From: Microthyrium microscopicum
Taxonomy: Eukaryota; Ascomycota; Dothideomycetes; Microthyriales; Microthyriaceae
Length of the DNA: 64,000 nucleotides
NCBI GenBank assembly: GCA_010405405.1
Contig: MU004236.1
Location: forward strand, 2,114,070-2,178,069
Direction: 5' to 3'
In this document: one piece after another, positions 1-13,497 of the stretch
How the letters are laid out: each line of letters opens with the position of its first letter
Position numbering within the stretch: position 1 is the stretch's first letter
The notes under the pieces: generated by a model
Told to the model about the DNA's origin: nothing
Databases searched by the model: none
What the model saw: only the letters and a program-made list of their open reading frames with translations
Program-made: the position numbers and the translations under genes

Positions 1-3000
1 TATAATACTATTTATTACTATTAATAAATAAGCTAAGTAAAGAGCTAGGTATTCCTTAATTAGGAAAATAGCTATAAATATACTACTTAGGAACTTTAGA
101 ATTAAGAGTATATATTCTTCTTTAAACTTTATTATTATATAACGTTAATTTTACTCTTTATTAATTACTATATTTACTTAATTATCCTCTAAATAAACTT
201 TAATCCTCTCTACTAAAACTACTACTCTTAAGAATATTTCTACTACTATAATTAAAATACTTTTAAATAGTTAACTAGTAGAAGTAGTTACTTAGACTAA
301 AGAAGATATATTAAATATAGGCTCTACGTCCTTTTAACCTTCTTTTTATAAAAATATTAAGATTTATAATAATATTATTATAGAGAATAGCTAAGAAACT
401 TTAGGCTTTACGTCTATTATTTTAGCTACTACCTATATATTTAGTACTAAAGGTTTAGGCGTAATACTCTAAATATAACTTCCTAGTAGTTAAATAACTA
501 CTATATTACTATTAAGTATTATTAAGAATATATTTAATAATAAGCATTTCTAAGTAAATTAAGGCTAGGCTATTATAAATTCTAAAGAGAAAAAAGTAGT
601 AAAAAAAGTAGCTAATAAGCTATAATACTAAAAAAATTATAATAAGAAAGTAAGGAAGGTAATAAAAGCTATACTTTAGGGTAAAAAACCCTTTAAACTA
701 TATAAGAAGTATTAGTCTCTTAAGTATTAGATAATAAGATATACCTTACTTAAGCTTAGTTATAAAGAGAGGAACGTTTATTATATTATATATAAGGCGT
801 TAAAAAAGAAGAGGAAGGCTACTATCTTATTATAAAGAGTTTTAAAAAAGGCTTCTAACTTAAAAGAAGCCCTAGTATAAGCTAGAGCTAAAAAAAAAAG
901 ATTATTTTAGAATCTTATAAGGGCTTATATAGCTAGAAGTTAATATAACTTCTAAAGCCTATTAAAATAGACTTTTAGACTACTTAGTAAGGTATCCTTA
1001 GATATATCTTAAGACTTAAGATAGATAAAGATAGATAAAAGCTATTTTTTCCTATAGCTAGTTATTATATAAATAATAATATTAAAAAAGTAATACTTAA
1101 AATAGGTAAGGTTATTACTAAAGAAGTTAACTAAGTCTTCTACTTTAATAGGCTAAAGAATTTAGTTATTAACCTAAATTTAAAGGCTATAATTAATTAC
1201 CTTATAACGTTAGAGCTACTTATTTCTCTAGATTTAGGTAGTAAATTATTTTTAGTCTATTCTTAGATTTTTAAAATAAATAACCTAGTTATATTCTTTA
1301 CTACTACTATTTATAGCTTTAAGGTAGTAGCTCTTATAGCTAGTTTTATAAAATTTAAAGTCTTCTAAGAATAGAGCCTTAGGTTTTAGCTTAGATATAA
1401 GTATACTATAATAATTAAAGGAAATTATTATATTATTATTTTTAATAAAGCGCTAAGAGTTTCTAAATTTTTGTTTAGTATTAATATTTTTAGAAAAAAT
1501 AAGAAAAAGCTTTTATTTAGGATAGAAAATAATAAGCTTACTTAATATCTAGTATATTATACTATAAAGAAAATAGATAATTATTATCTTATAGCGTATA
1601 GAAATCTAATATTAGTATCTATTCTTTAAAGTAATATCTCTAACTTAGGTAAGCTTACTTAGTATAAGTCTAATATTAATATCTTATATATAACTAGTTA
1701 TTTAAATAAATAGTTTTAATATAAGTATTCTTAATATATCTTCTATAACTAATTCTACTTATTAAGATAATTTATATATATATATAATAACTAAAAAGAT
1801 TAATATTATACTATTATAAGAAACTTAGCTTACTCCTAAAGTAATTAATAAGTTTTATATAAAGTTCCTTCTATTTAGGATTAAGGGCTTAAAGCTTAAT
1901 AGAGTAAATAGTAGAATTACTATTATAATAAATACTTATATATATACCTAGTCTCTAGACCTAGATACTATAATATTTAATAAGTTAGCTAAAAACCTTT
2001 ATAGTACTCTTTATATTATTTATATAAATAATAATATAAGAATACTATATTATATAATTAAGTATAAAGAGACTATAATAAGAATTAGTTATATATACCT
2101 ATTATTATAAGCTATCTAGTAAAAACCTTAGCTAACCTAATAGACTAAAAAGATTAAGGCTCTTTTAAACTATTTCTTATATAATATTATCGCTAAGGAT
2201 TAGAATAATGTCTTAGATCTAAGAGATTCTACTTCTATAAAGACTATAATATTAAGGCTAACTAATAAATTAAGAAGCTTTATACATATCTTAATAAAAG
2301 ACTACCTAATAGTTAATAAGTAGAGAGAAACTTACCCTAACTTAATTACTTATTTATAGTAGTAATTTAAAACTTAGATTACTTAAAGTAAGGCTACTAA
2401 TAATACTAATAATAACTAAACTAATACTAAAGATAACTCTTTATAACTAAGGGTCCTTAATTAGTTATAAATTAATAAAATTTATATTAGAGATAATTAG
2501 ATATTTTTATTATCTAGCTAGGATATATAGAAGAAGGTAATTAGAACTAACTACTATATTATTTCTTTCTAACTTAAGTTTCTATTCTAAAGAATATAAA
2601 GGCCTAAGTAGTTTAGAATTAATATAAACTTACTAAAATTATATAAAGTAAATTAACTACCTTTTAAATAAATTAAAGCTTTAAAAGAGCTATCTTAAAA
2701 AGATCTTTTTAAGTTATAATAAGGCTTTAAAAAGTTTATAGAAATTATATATAAGGAAGCTAAGATAAAGTCTATAAAGTCTAGAAATAAGCTTTATAGA
2801 ACTCTAAAGTCTAGAAGAGATAATATATATAGAAAAAAAGGAAACTATATTAATAAGGACTAAGACCTATAAAAGTAATTAGAATTTATTATTATAAGAA
2901 AGAGAGCTTTAAATAAATACTAGTAGTAATACTACTTATATAACGTTTTTATAAAATATATACTATTAAATAAAAAGCTAAATTAATAGTTTTATATAAA

Positions 3001-4965
3001 AATAAAAGCGTAGTAAGATATAAATATTATTATCTTAAGAGATACTAAGAGAATTATCTATAAGAATAAAGAAAATTTACTTTCTATTATATATAAGTTC
3101 TATATAAAGCTATTTAGTATAAAGATTAGTAATAAGAATACTATAAAGACTCTTCTAAAATACTATATAAAGAAGATTAAATATAAGTATAGAAGTACTT
3201 TAGTATAAAGAATCTTAAGACATAATATTTAGACTTTAATTAATTAGTTAGCCTTAGGTAAGTTACTTAGATTAGATAGTCTTATATTAAAGTTTTATAA
3301 GTTACTTTAGAAGTAAATTAAAAACTATAAAGATAGAAAGAATACTACTTTAGTCTTTTACCTTTTAGAAAGAGTTTATAAGAAAATTTAAACCTAGAAA
3401 GTACTATTAAAAGACTTTACTAAAGGTATATTAGCCTTTCTATATAAGAAGGGTAATAAGTTAGATATTAGGAATTATAAACTATTTTCTATTATAAATA
3501 TAGACTATAAGATATTTATAAATATACTTATATATTATCTTAATAAGGTATTNNNNNNNNNNNNNNNNNNNNNNNNNNNNNNNNNNNNNNNNNNNNNNNN
3601 NNNNNNNNNNNNNNNNNNNNNNNNNNNNNNNNNNNNNNNNNNNNNNNNNNNNNNNNNNNNNNNNNNNNNNNNNNNNNNNNNNNNNNNNNNNNNNNNNNNN
3701 NNNNNNNNNNNNNNNNNNNNNNNNNNNNNNNNNNNNNNNNNNNNNNNNNNNNNNNNNNNNNNNNNNNNNNNNNNNNNNNNNNNNNNNNNNNNNNNNNNNN
3801 NNNNNNNNNNNNNNNNNNNNNNNNNNNNNNNNNNNNNNNNNNNNNNNNNNNNNNNNNNNNNNNNNNNNNNNNNNNNNNNNNNNNNNNNNNNNNNNNNNNN
3901 NNNNNNNNNNNNNNNNNNNNNNNNNNNNNNNNNNNNNNNNNNNNNNNNNNNNNNNNNNNNNNNNNNNNNNNNNNNNNNNNNNNNNNNNNNNNNNNNNNNN
4001 NNNNNNNNNNNNNNNNNNNNNNNNNNNNNNNNNNNNNNNNNNNNNNNNNNNNNNNNNNNNNNNNNNNNNNNNNNNNNNNNNNNNNNNNNNNNNNNNNNNN
4101 NNNNNNNNNNNNNNNNNNNNNNNNNNNNNNNNNNNNNNNNNNNNNNNNNNNNNNNNNNNNNNNNNNNNNNNNNNNNNNNNNNNNNNNNNNNNNNNNNNNN
4201 NNNNNNNNNNNNNNNNNCTACTCTTTAATTTAAGGTAATAAAAGAGCTACTATTAGAGATTTATAAGTATACTATAAGAAGTAAAGAGAAAAAGCTAGTA
4301 CCTTTAATATAGTAACTATTATTAGTTTGTCCTATTTAATAGCTATTATTAAAAGTATTAACTTCCTTAAATTACTCTAAGTATAACTTATATAGAGTAT
4401 TAAGATATAATATATAGATATTAAAACTAAGATAGATTCTATAAGGATATATAATCCCTAGATAATAAGAATAGTAAAATCTTTTAAAGAACTCCTTAAA
4501 GTAATAAAAAAGTAAGAAGTATTATAAAAGAAATAGTTTAGTATAAATAAGTCTATAAACTTATTCTATATTAAATAACCTATTACTATAAATAAGATAT
4601 TATCTATTCTTTTCTAGTTCTATTTCTAAATTATAAGTATAAGAAATAGTAGAGCTAATACTTATAGCTTTAAGTCTTTTAATTAGCTATAGTATAATAA
4701 GGTAAAGACTATTAGAAATATTTAAAACCTAGTTTAATAAAAAGTTATTATATTTAATAACTATTCTTAAAGATAGGTTAACTTTATACTATTAGTAATA
4801 AAAAGATTCTATAAATAATTTCTACTATAGTAGAGAAACTTATTAAAATAAAGAGAATTAGGGAACTTAATACTTTTTACTTATAATTAATATTTTCTAA
4901 AGTTTTATAATAGTAATATAATTTATCCTTTAGCTATTATTAACTTTAAGAAACTATACTAAATA
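1..4965 (+). mobile_element. LINE-like (non-LTR) retrotransposon remnant, RIP-degraded
   Basis: The stretch is extremely AT-rich and poor in CA/TG dinucleotides, as expected after RIP. Read on the plus strand with TAA/TAG taken as former Gln/Trp codons, about 1801-1851 gives an endonuclease-like motif (N-I-I-L-L-x-E-T) and 2160-2390 resembles the later part of an APE-type endonuclease. Bases 3418-3552 read like the start of a LINE reverse transcriptase (KKG-N-K-x-D-I-R-NY, then a N-I-D-Y-K-I segment). An ORF1-like basic region lies at about 600-1000. The run of N hides the RT core. The bases after it (4218-4960) plausibly continue the RT C-terminal part. No end repeats or tail were located, so the limits are those of the window and of the LTR element inserted at 4966. 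Confidence 0.6.
3553..4217. other. assembly gap (665 N)
   Basis: This is a continuous run of undetermined bases inside the LINE-like remnant. It falls where the reverse transcriptase core of that element would be, and its true length may differ from the run of N. Confidence 0.99.
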
Positions 4966-5325
4966 TATTAGAGATTAGAGTTATAGAGTAGGTAAGAAGG
5001 TTATAAGATACTTAATAGATTAAGTATATAGAAATAGGGATAGGAGTAATTACTAAGGAACTATAAGGAGATTCCTTAGCCTCTATCTTATTACCTAGGA
5101 ACCTCTAAGGTTTCTCTCTAAGCTAGAGTAGTCTATCTATAAGCTAAGGTACCTTAGAGGTACGCTTAGCTACTAATTATAATAGTTAGGAACCTATTAG
5201 TTCTCTTAATTATAGAATATACTAAAGCTAAAGAAGTAGCTCTACTAGCTTCTAATAGCTATTAGGCTAAAGTACTTAGGCTATAATACCTATCTTAGGG
5301 AGTCTATTAGGTTTAATTCCTAATA
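4966..5325 (-). repeat. LTR of outer Gypsy element (3' LTR in element orientation)
   Basis: This 360-bp repeat matches 21068-21427 along its whole length, with differences that look like transitions. Its ends read TATTAG...CTAATA, a RIP-like form of the usual TG...CA ends. The flanking AAATA target copy lies directly to the left. Confidence 0.88.
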
Positions 5326-8300
5326 TTATCCTCTTAATAAGGACCTAAACGTCCTTATAGGTTTCTAAAGGGTTAACTACGTCTTAATAGTACTAATATA
5401 CTTTAGAATATATTATATTATAATAGTATAAACTACTTAGCTACTATCTAGCTAGCTAGATAATAATCTTAGTAAATCTTAGTAAACTTATTATTAGTTT
5501 TAAATATTACTTAAAGGAGTACTCCTTAAATAACAATTTATAAAGCTAAACGTTACTATTAGGTACTTATTTAGGTTTATCTAGGTTTATTAAGAACTTA
5601 GGCGTTTTTAAGTTTCCTTAGGCTATTATCTTAAGCCTACCTAATCTATAGGTTATTACTTACTAAAAGTAACTTCCTTCTTTAGAATCTTTACTTATAG
5701 TAAGGATTAATATTAAAGCTTTCCTTAATAGGAAGTACTTAATAAAGTAAGTATTTACTCTCTACTAACCTAATTAGATAGGAGGGTATTAAATAAGGTA
5801 TATTTAATCTTATAATTATATACTTCTTCTAATTCTTCTTTATCCTACTTTTATAGAATTAAAGTATATACCTAAGTAAACCCTAGCTAACTAAGTAAAG
5901 CTAACCTTTATAAATAGGGCTATAGTATAAGAATAAGTCTTAGCTAGTAGTCCTAATATTTTACTAGTAGCTTCCTTATAAATCTACTTAGTATACTTTA
6001 TACTCTTTTATACCTATTCTTTCTAATAGTTACTATAAAAAATAAAGTAAAAGCTAATAAGGCTCTAAATAAACTTAGTCTATCTTTATCTAACGTCTCT
6101 AAGGTTTCTAAGGATACCTCTAAGGTCTTTAAGAATACTATTACTTTATTAAAGACTCTAATTACTAGTATTATAAAATTAGCTAATCCTACTAATACTA
6201 ATACTACTAAAAAGGTAACTAATAAGGTTAAATTCATTAATAGTATCTAAATTAATGCTAATAATAACTATATTAAACTATTAAGTTTAGGCTACTCCTC
6301 TTTAGAGCCTTCTAAATCTAAGAAGATTAAAAAGGATACTACCTAGGCTAAGAAAAAGAGAAAAGCTCCTAAATATAACTATAATAGCAAATCTAAATCT
6401 TCTTAGCCTAATGCAAAGTAAATATATAATAATAGTATTATATATACTAATAAGGCTTAGGCTTAGTTTAAATTATACTAGACTTTTTTTATTTATAACG
6501 TATTAATTAATTATAGTTAGTTAGGTAGCAAACGTCTTCTATATAACTCTAATAATAATAAGATAGAATTATCTAATATAGATAAGTCTATTCTATATAA
6601 GAATAAGGCTAAGTTAATTATTAAATAGTTTCTTATACTTAATTTATATTAGTAATATACTAAAGTATACGCTAAGATCTTCCTATATACTAATCTAAAG
6701 AATTAGTACTATATAGCTTCTAAGGACTATATATTAGCCTTTAAGGTTTAAAATAATTACTACTATATAATCTATAAAACTACTAAGTCTTATTAGTAGT
6801 ATCTTAAGATAAGTTATTCCTAATTAATTTAATTTAAATTTAATTATTACTAATCGTTTCTTAGGTTATCTTTTATAAGAAGAGTATTACTAAAGACCTC
6901 CTTTAGAAGCGTTATAACGTAATAAAGATTTATATACTTTATTAGTAAACTTATAATAGTAATTTAAATAAGTATAATATAAGTTAGCTCCTTTATACTA
7001 AAAAGGTAGTTTATATTACTAATAAGGACGTTATAAAAGCTATCTAGACGTAAGTAAACTCTCTTATTATACTTAGGTTTAAATTAATATAAATAGATAT
7101 ATTTATATTAACGCTATAAATAATACCTTCTCTCTATATTCTAGTATTACTAAGAGTAAATATAATAGTATCTATATAATATTAGTATATTATAAAAATA
7201 GCAAAAAAGTTCTTATAACTAAGAAGGCTATCTATTACTCTAAAGTAGCTCTACTTAGAGCTATTATTAGTATTACTTATATTAAGCGCTATAATAACCT
7301 CTACGCTTATCGTTATAAATTTAAACTACTTATAAATAGTAGCTAAAAAGGTATAAGTACTTCTAATTATATTACTTAGATTCTAATTAACTCTATTTTA
7401 GATTATAAGTACTTTATTACGTTAAATTAATAATCTTACTAACGTTATAAAAATACTTACTTCTTAGTAGGCTAATAGTGCTAAAAAGAAGAAGAAGGCT
7501 TTTAATATAAGTTAGTTTATAACTCTTTAGAGCTAGATTAATAAATATAAGCTTAGAATAAATAAGTAGATAGTTCTTTATTACTATCTAGTTATAATAG
7601 GTTAAATTAATTCTAAAGATAATAATTTAGAGTCTAAAGAATTTAAAGAGTCTAAAAAGTAAATATAGTATCTAGTAGATATATCTAGTATTAGGTTAAT
7701 ATGTCTAGTATTTAATAGATAAAGTTAGTTATATTTTAGGTTTATTATAAGCTATTTATTAGTGCTTAGTAGCTATTAGGTTTTATTTAAACTAATTTAT
7801 ATAAATAATATAAGATAGTTTCTTCTAATAAAATACTTTCTTAAATTTCTAAGTCCTCTCTTATAAACCTAAATAGTACTTAGGGATATATTCCTATAAA
7901 CCTAAAATTATTATTTTAAGGTATTTAAAGAATACCCTTTTAAGGATTAATAAGTAAAGCTAAAGTAATACTAATAGTTTTAGGTTTAGGTTTAAAATTA
8001 GTTCTATATCTAGTTCTAAATTTTCTCTAAGTCTTTTCTATTTAGACTATATTTATATATATATTTATAGGAACCTATTTATTCTAAGGTATTATAATAG
8101 TATTATCTAGGTACTATTTAGTTTTATTTAAATAGGCTTATCTTAATTATAAGTAAAGTAAATTATTATTATACGTCTATATACGCTATAGAGTAACTAT
8201 ACTTTTATACTTATCTTTCCTATAAAAAAAGGCTTATTCTAAGTCTTATTATAACTATTTTAGTCTACCTAGCCTTTTCTTAGCTAATATAGGTTTAGTA
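5326..8300. other. unassigned RIP-degraded tail inside the outer LTR element
   Basis: This lies between the recognisable integrase region and the LTR of the outer element. I could not assign it to gag-pol. Part of it, about 6.0-7.6 kb, has codon structure that reads better on the plus strand, opposite to the element. That could mark an extra antisense frame, a captured sequence or a further insertion. No boundaries or terminal repeats were found. Confidence 0.4.
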
Positions 8301-11300
8301 AGTACTAAAAGCTTTTTTAAACGTCTCCTTAGCTTCTTAAGCTCTAGATAAAGTTTATTTAAGTTAAGTTATTCTAATTTATATTTAGTTACTCCTATTA
8401 GAGCTAATTTAGCTAGGGAAATACCTTTTTTCTTTAACTTCTCTTAGTAGCACTTTAGCGTAATTAAGAAGAAGTTACTAGTAAGTTCTTAGCTTATTTT
8501 AGATATAGAGTAGTTTTTCTACTTTACTTTATAGTAATAAGTATTATCTTTATTAACCTTATATTTAATTATATCTTTAACCTTATAGTAATTAGTCTCT
8601 TTAAGGTCTAAGGTTTCTTAAAGTAAGACTATTTATTATAGGAAGTATATATTAAATATATATTATTATAATAAAGAGATATAGAAGACGTTATAAACTA
8701 AAGCGTCCTTAAGTAAATTAATATAGTACGTATTATAGTTAATAACCTTTATTACTTTAAAGGAGCTTATATACTTAATATCTAGTTTTTTTTTAGACTT
8801 AGCTATTCTAATATTCTTTATATTAAGTAGAACTTAGTTATTTACCTTTAAGGTAACGTCCTTATAGCCTTTATTATAATATTTAGCTTATAGAGTTTAA
8901 ATATTCTTTAGATAAGCCTAAAAGGCTCTCTAAAAGAATAGAATATATTCTACTAATTTCTTTACGTTAAAAGTAGTACTTATTAGATACTCTTTAGATA
9001 CTTTTAGTACGTATAGGTATCTATCTATATATACTATAAATAAAGTAATACTAGTTAAGCTATATATACTATTATTATATATAAACTTAGTAAGATTAAG
9101 CTTTTTAGCTTAATTATCCTACTCTTAGCTATAGTAAATATATAGATAGTACTTAATCTCTTAGTTTTAATGCTCTATTTACCTATCTATTTAGGGTTAG
9201 AACGTAGTAGATAGCTTCTATTAGATCTCTAAGTAGTAGAGAAATATATTCTAGAACTTAGAAATAAATATAAAGCCTTTATTAGATATAGTTATATTTA
9301 GTACGCTATAAAGTTATACTACCTTATATAAGAAGAGCTTAGTAAAATTATTTACGTCTATATTTTTATAATAAAGTACGTAATAAGCTATTTTAGTTAG
9401 TTTATAGATAACTACTATAATAGAGTTATATAGCTACCCTTAAAAGACGCTTAGAGGTAAGTTAGTAATAAAATTAACTATAATATCTTCCTAGGGGGCT
9501 ATTAGTACTAATAGGGGCAAAAAGAGCCTATTTTAGCCTTATTTAATAGACGTATTTTATTTATACTCTAAATAAGCTATATAGTACTCTTAAATATCCT
9601 TATTAATATTATTCTAAGTATAATAATATTAAATCTTTTCTAATATTTTACGTTAGCCTCTATAGCCTCCTTCTAAGGAGTTATTATAGAAATATTAAAA
9701 GACTTAGACTTTACTATTTTCTATAGTAACCTCTATTTATAGATAGGTCTATTTATTTTCTATTAGCTTAGTAAGGGAGCTATTAAGTACGTCTAGCATA
9801 GTAATAATATCTACTTCTTAAGAATTATTTCTTAGGTACTATAATAAGGTACTAATAAATATAACTAAGGCGTTAATAAACTTAACTAGGTCTTTATTAG
9901 GCTTAGAGGCCTTAAATAGTTATAGTTTATCTTAGATAAGGTTTAATAAAGTATTTATAGTTCTTTTCTATTTTATATTATCTAAGGAGATATAGTTTAG
10001 TCTCTATAAGAGTCTATTCGTAGAGTTTATCTTCCCTAAATGATACTTAATATTAAACTTAAACTTAGTAAGAAAGTCTACCTATCTTATATATATAGTA
10101 GAGATATTTTAGAATATATTAAGTAAATAAAAGTTTATATAATCTATTAGGACTAAGAACTTTAAAATACTATATAGGTACTTATAAAAGACTCTTATAG
10201 AGTTAATAATAACTAGGAACTCCTACTATAAGGTCTTATAGTAACTCTTAGATCCTAATAGCTTCCTTAAGTAGAACGCTATAGGTTACTATTAGCCTTC
10301 TTAGCCTAGCTTAGTTTACTTCTAGCTTAAAATACTATAGATTACTTACTTAGAGGTATCTATCTCTAAATAAGTCTCTAATATAGGATTATAATAAATA
10401 AGAATTAGTACGTACGTAAAGGTAGCCTTTAGGTTATTAAAGGATTAAATAGCTTTAAAAAGAAGGTTAATTAGAACTAATTCCTTATTACGTAGCTATT
10501 AGCCTTTTAAGGCCTATCTTAGAAGCTTCTTAGTTAAAGAGTTTAATAGAAAAGTAATATAAGAGAAGTTAGTAATAAAACATTAATAGTAGTTTATAAA
10601 GCTAATAAACTCTTTTACTTAGTATATATTACGTAGTATTAGCTAATCTATAATTATTATAATTTATTCTAGTTCTACTATAGTACTATCTAGAATTATA
10701 ACGTACTTAAAGTACTTAGTTTAGTCTATATAAAAGCTATACTTTAATAGCTTAGTATATAACTTAAACTTAATAAGTCTTTTAAGTACCTCCTTTATAT
10801 ATTTAATATAATCTTCTTTATTCTTAGAGAAGATAAGAATATTATTAAGGTAGATAATATAAGTTACGTTAATAAGGCTATATAAAGCTTAGTTAATATA
10901 CGCTTAAAAAGTAGTAGAAGTATTAGTAAGCCTAAAGAGTATTACTTAGTACTTAAAGGATCTATATTTAGTTTAGAACGCTATCTTCTACTTATTACTA
11001 GTATAAATATAAATATAATAGTATACTTTATAAAAGTTTAGGCTTATAAAGAGCTTAGCTTTTAATAGTTAGTTTAATAACTCTTTAATTAATAGTAGAG
11101 TATAATAGTCCTTAACTATAATATTATTTAAGCCTTTATAGTCTACGTATAGACGTAAGGTATTATCCTTTTTCTTTATAAAAATAATTAGGGCTCTAGT
11201 AGAAGACTAAGATTTATAGATAAATCTTTTCTTAAGATCTCTCTTAAGGTATTTATATAGAATAACTAGTTCTACTTTTAATAGGCTATAAATAAGCTAA

Positions 11301-13273
11301 TAAAGTATACTTATACCTAGCTTAAAGTTAATAGCTAGGTCCTATAGACTATATTCTACTAAATTCTATACTTTATTCTTACTAAAGGCCTTTATAAGCT
11401 CCTTATAGTAATATAGTAAGTCTTATAGACTAATATAGTCTAATAAACCTACTAAATACTTAAAGAGCTAAGTAGATTTATTTTAACCTAATTAGAGTAA
11501 CTCTTCTAAGAAGATAGAGCTAATTTTACTATAGTAGTTATCTTCTAGATAAATAAAGGATAAAGTCTTAGCCTTAAAGTCTAGTAAAGGGTTTTAGTCC
11601 TTAAGCTAAGGTATTTCTATAATAATTATATAGTATAGTAAGTCTATAATATAAAATAATACCTTATTAGTCTTTAGAATCCTATTAGAGTTAATTACTA
11701 TAACTTTAGTAGTTACTACTTTATAGATAGCTATAAGCGTATTATTTAGGTACTTAACTAACTTTTTTAAAAGATAATATATCTCTAATTAAAGCTTCTT
11801 AACTAAGGCGTAGTTTATAATATTAAAATAGGCCTTATTATTTATTATTACGCTTTATAGTGTATAATCTTAGCCTACTTAATTCTAAGTAGTCTCTTAT
11901 AAAATAATTTAGCGTAATTTCTTTAATTAGTATACCTCTTTATTTAGAATCTTTTTATTTCTTACTACCTCTAGGACCTAAGTAATAATAACTTTATAGA
12001 AGTTACTAAGGAGGTTAAGAACTAGATTATTTATAATAAAAGCTATAAGATATTAATTAGCTACCTTATAGCTTAGTCTTTTTCCTTAATTTCCTTTAGC
12101 TTTAGGTTAGGATAGTTATAAGCTATATAGCCTATCTTAGTATAGTTCTAGTACTTATTTTTACTAGGATTACTAAAGAATAGCTATTTAACTTTAGACG
12201 TTACGTTACTCTTTAGTTTATCTAGCTTTAAAGCCCTATTAAAAAGGCTTAGTTTAGACTTCTTTAACTTATCTTTCTAAGAACCTTATTAAGTCTTATC
12301 CTCTAGATTTATAAATATTAAATACTATTTAGAGGATTTACTATTTCTAGTATCTTTCTTAAAAGTAGTTAGTATCTTCTAGTTACTAATAAGTCTTAAG
12401 TGCTTTAAAATATATTAAGATAAGGCTTCTTTAGCTATTTTAACTATATAGTCTAGGTTAAAGATTATATTATTTCTAAGGTAAGTAGATAGTCTATTAC
12501 TAAAGAATAATAGGTAAATTAATACGTTATTAATTTTATACTTATAAAAGAGAGGTATGAGCTTATTAAAGTATTCTTAGGAGGTCTTATCTTCTATTAT
12601 AGTAGTTAAGAGGCTCTAAAAGGCTTTATAATATCTCTTAATAGATAGACTAAAGAGTTTAAGGGCTTATTATTTTATAAGAGCTTATATAGGTTTATAT
12701 TAATCTAGTTTAGCTAACTAGGTCTAGAAATTAATATAATTATCCTAAGTAGGTTACATAACCTCCTTATTAAGGTAATTATAGGCTTAGAGAACTACTA
12801 AGTATAAGTTCTCCTTATATTTCTTTATAGTAAGTATATTAGTTATATTAAAGACCTAATCCTTATATTCTTATAGACTTTTAGCTTTATATATCTATAG
12901 TTTATTACTACTATAAGCTAATTTAGAGCTATTATATTTAATATAGGCTAAAATAGCTAGGCTAGCATTGTATTAATCCTATTTATTAATCTATTTAACT
13001 AAGTAGAGTTCTCTACATTTATAAGCTACTTTTATTACTTTAAGTTATTTAATCTTAAGTATATTACGTATTTATTATATTTTAGCTTATAACTATTCTA
13101 ACGTCTCTTTTATATTTATTACTAGTTCTAGATAAGCTTATTCTATATTAGTAGGGTTGCCTATAGCGCTACTTAGTCTTACTAGGGTTAGTATAGCTAT
13201 ATTTAGTATAACTAGATTTAGTCTAGCTAGTTTTACTCTAGGGGCCTTATCCTTAGGTTTTATTAGTTCATTA

Positions 13274-13497
13274 TGTAAGGAATCCTTACAGGTTTAGTAT
13301 TATAGTGTTTAGATGCCAAGATCTAATCCTATAGATAAGATCTCTTTATCCCGTTTAGGGTTAGTATATCTAAAAATATCTTAGGCCCCTACTTCTTTAT
13401 ATCTATAGCTATATTTCTAGATCTCTTCTCTCTATACTTAGATTCTATAATACTAGCTACTTTCTACTTACCTAATTGTGCCCATTAGCTCTTTATA
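13274..13497 (+). repeat. 5' LTR of inner Gypsy element
   Basis: This 224-bp repeat is paired with 20770-20993 at equal length. By eye the two copies differ at roughly two dozen positions, all transitions, as expected if each copy was mutated separately by RIP. Confidence 0.9.

Noticed and set aside
5998-6237. 79-codon hydrophobic minus-strand frame
   Set aside because: The repeated Leu/Val content comes from AT-rich, RIP-altered DNA within the outer LTR element. No gene structure supports it.
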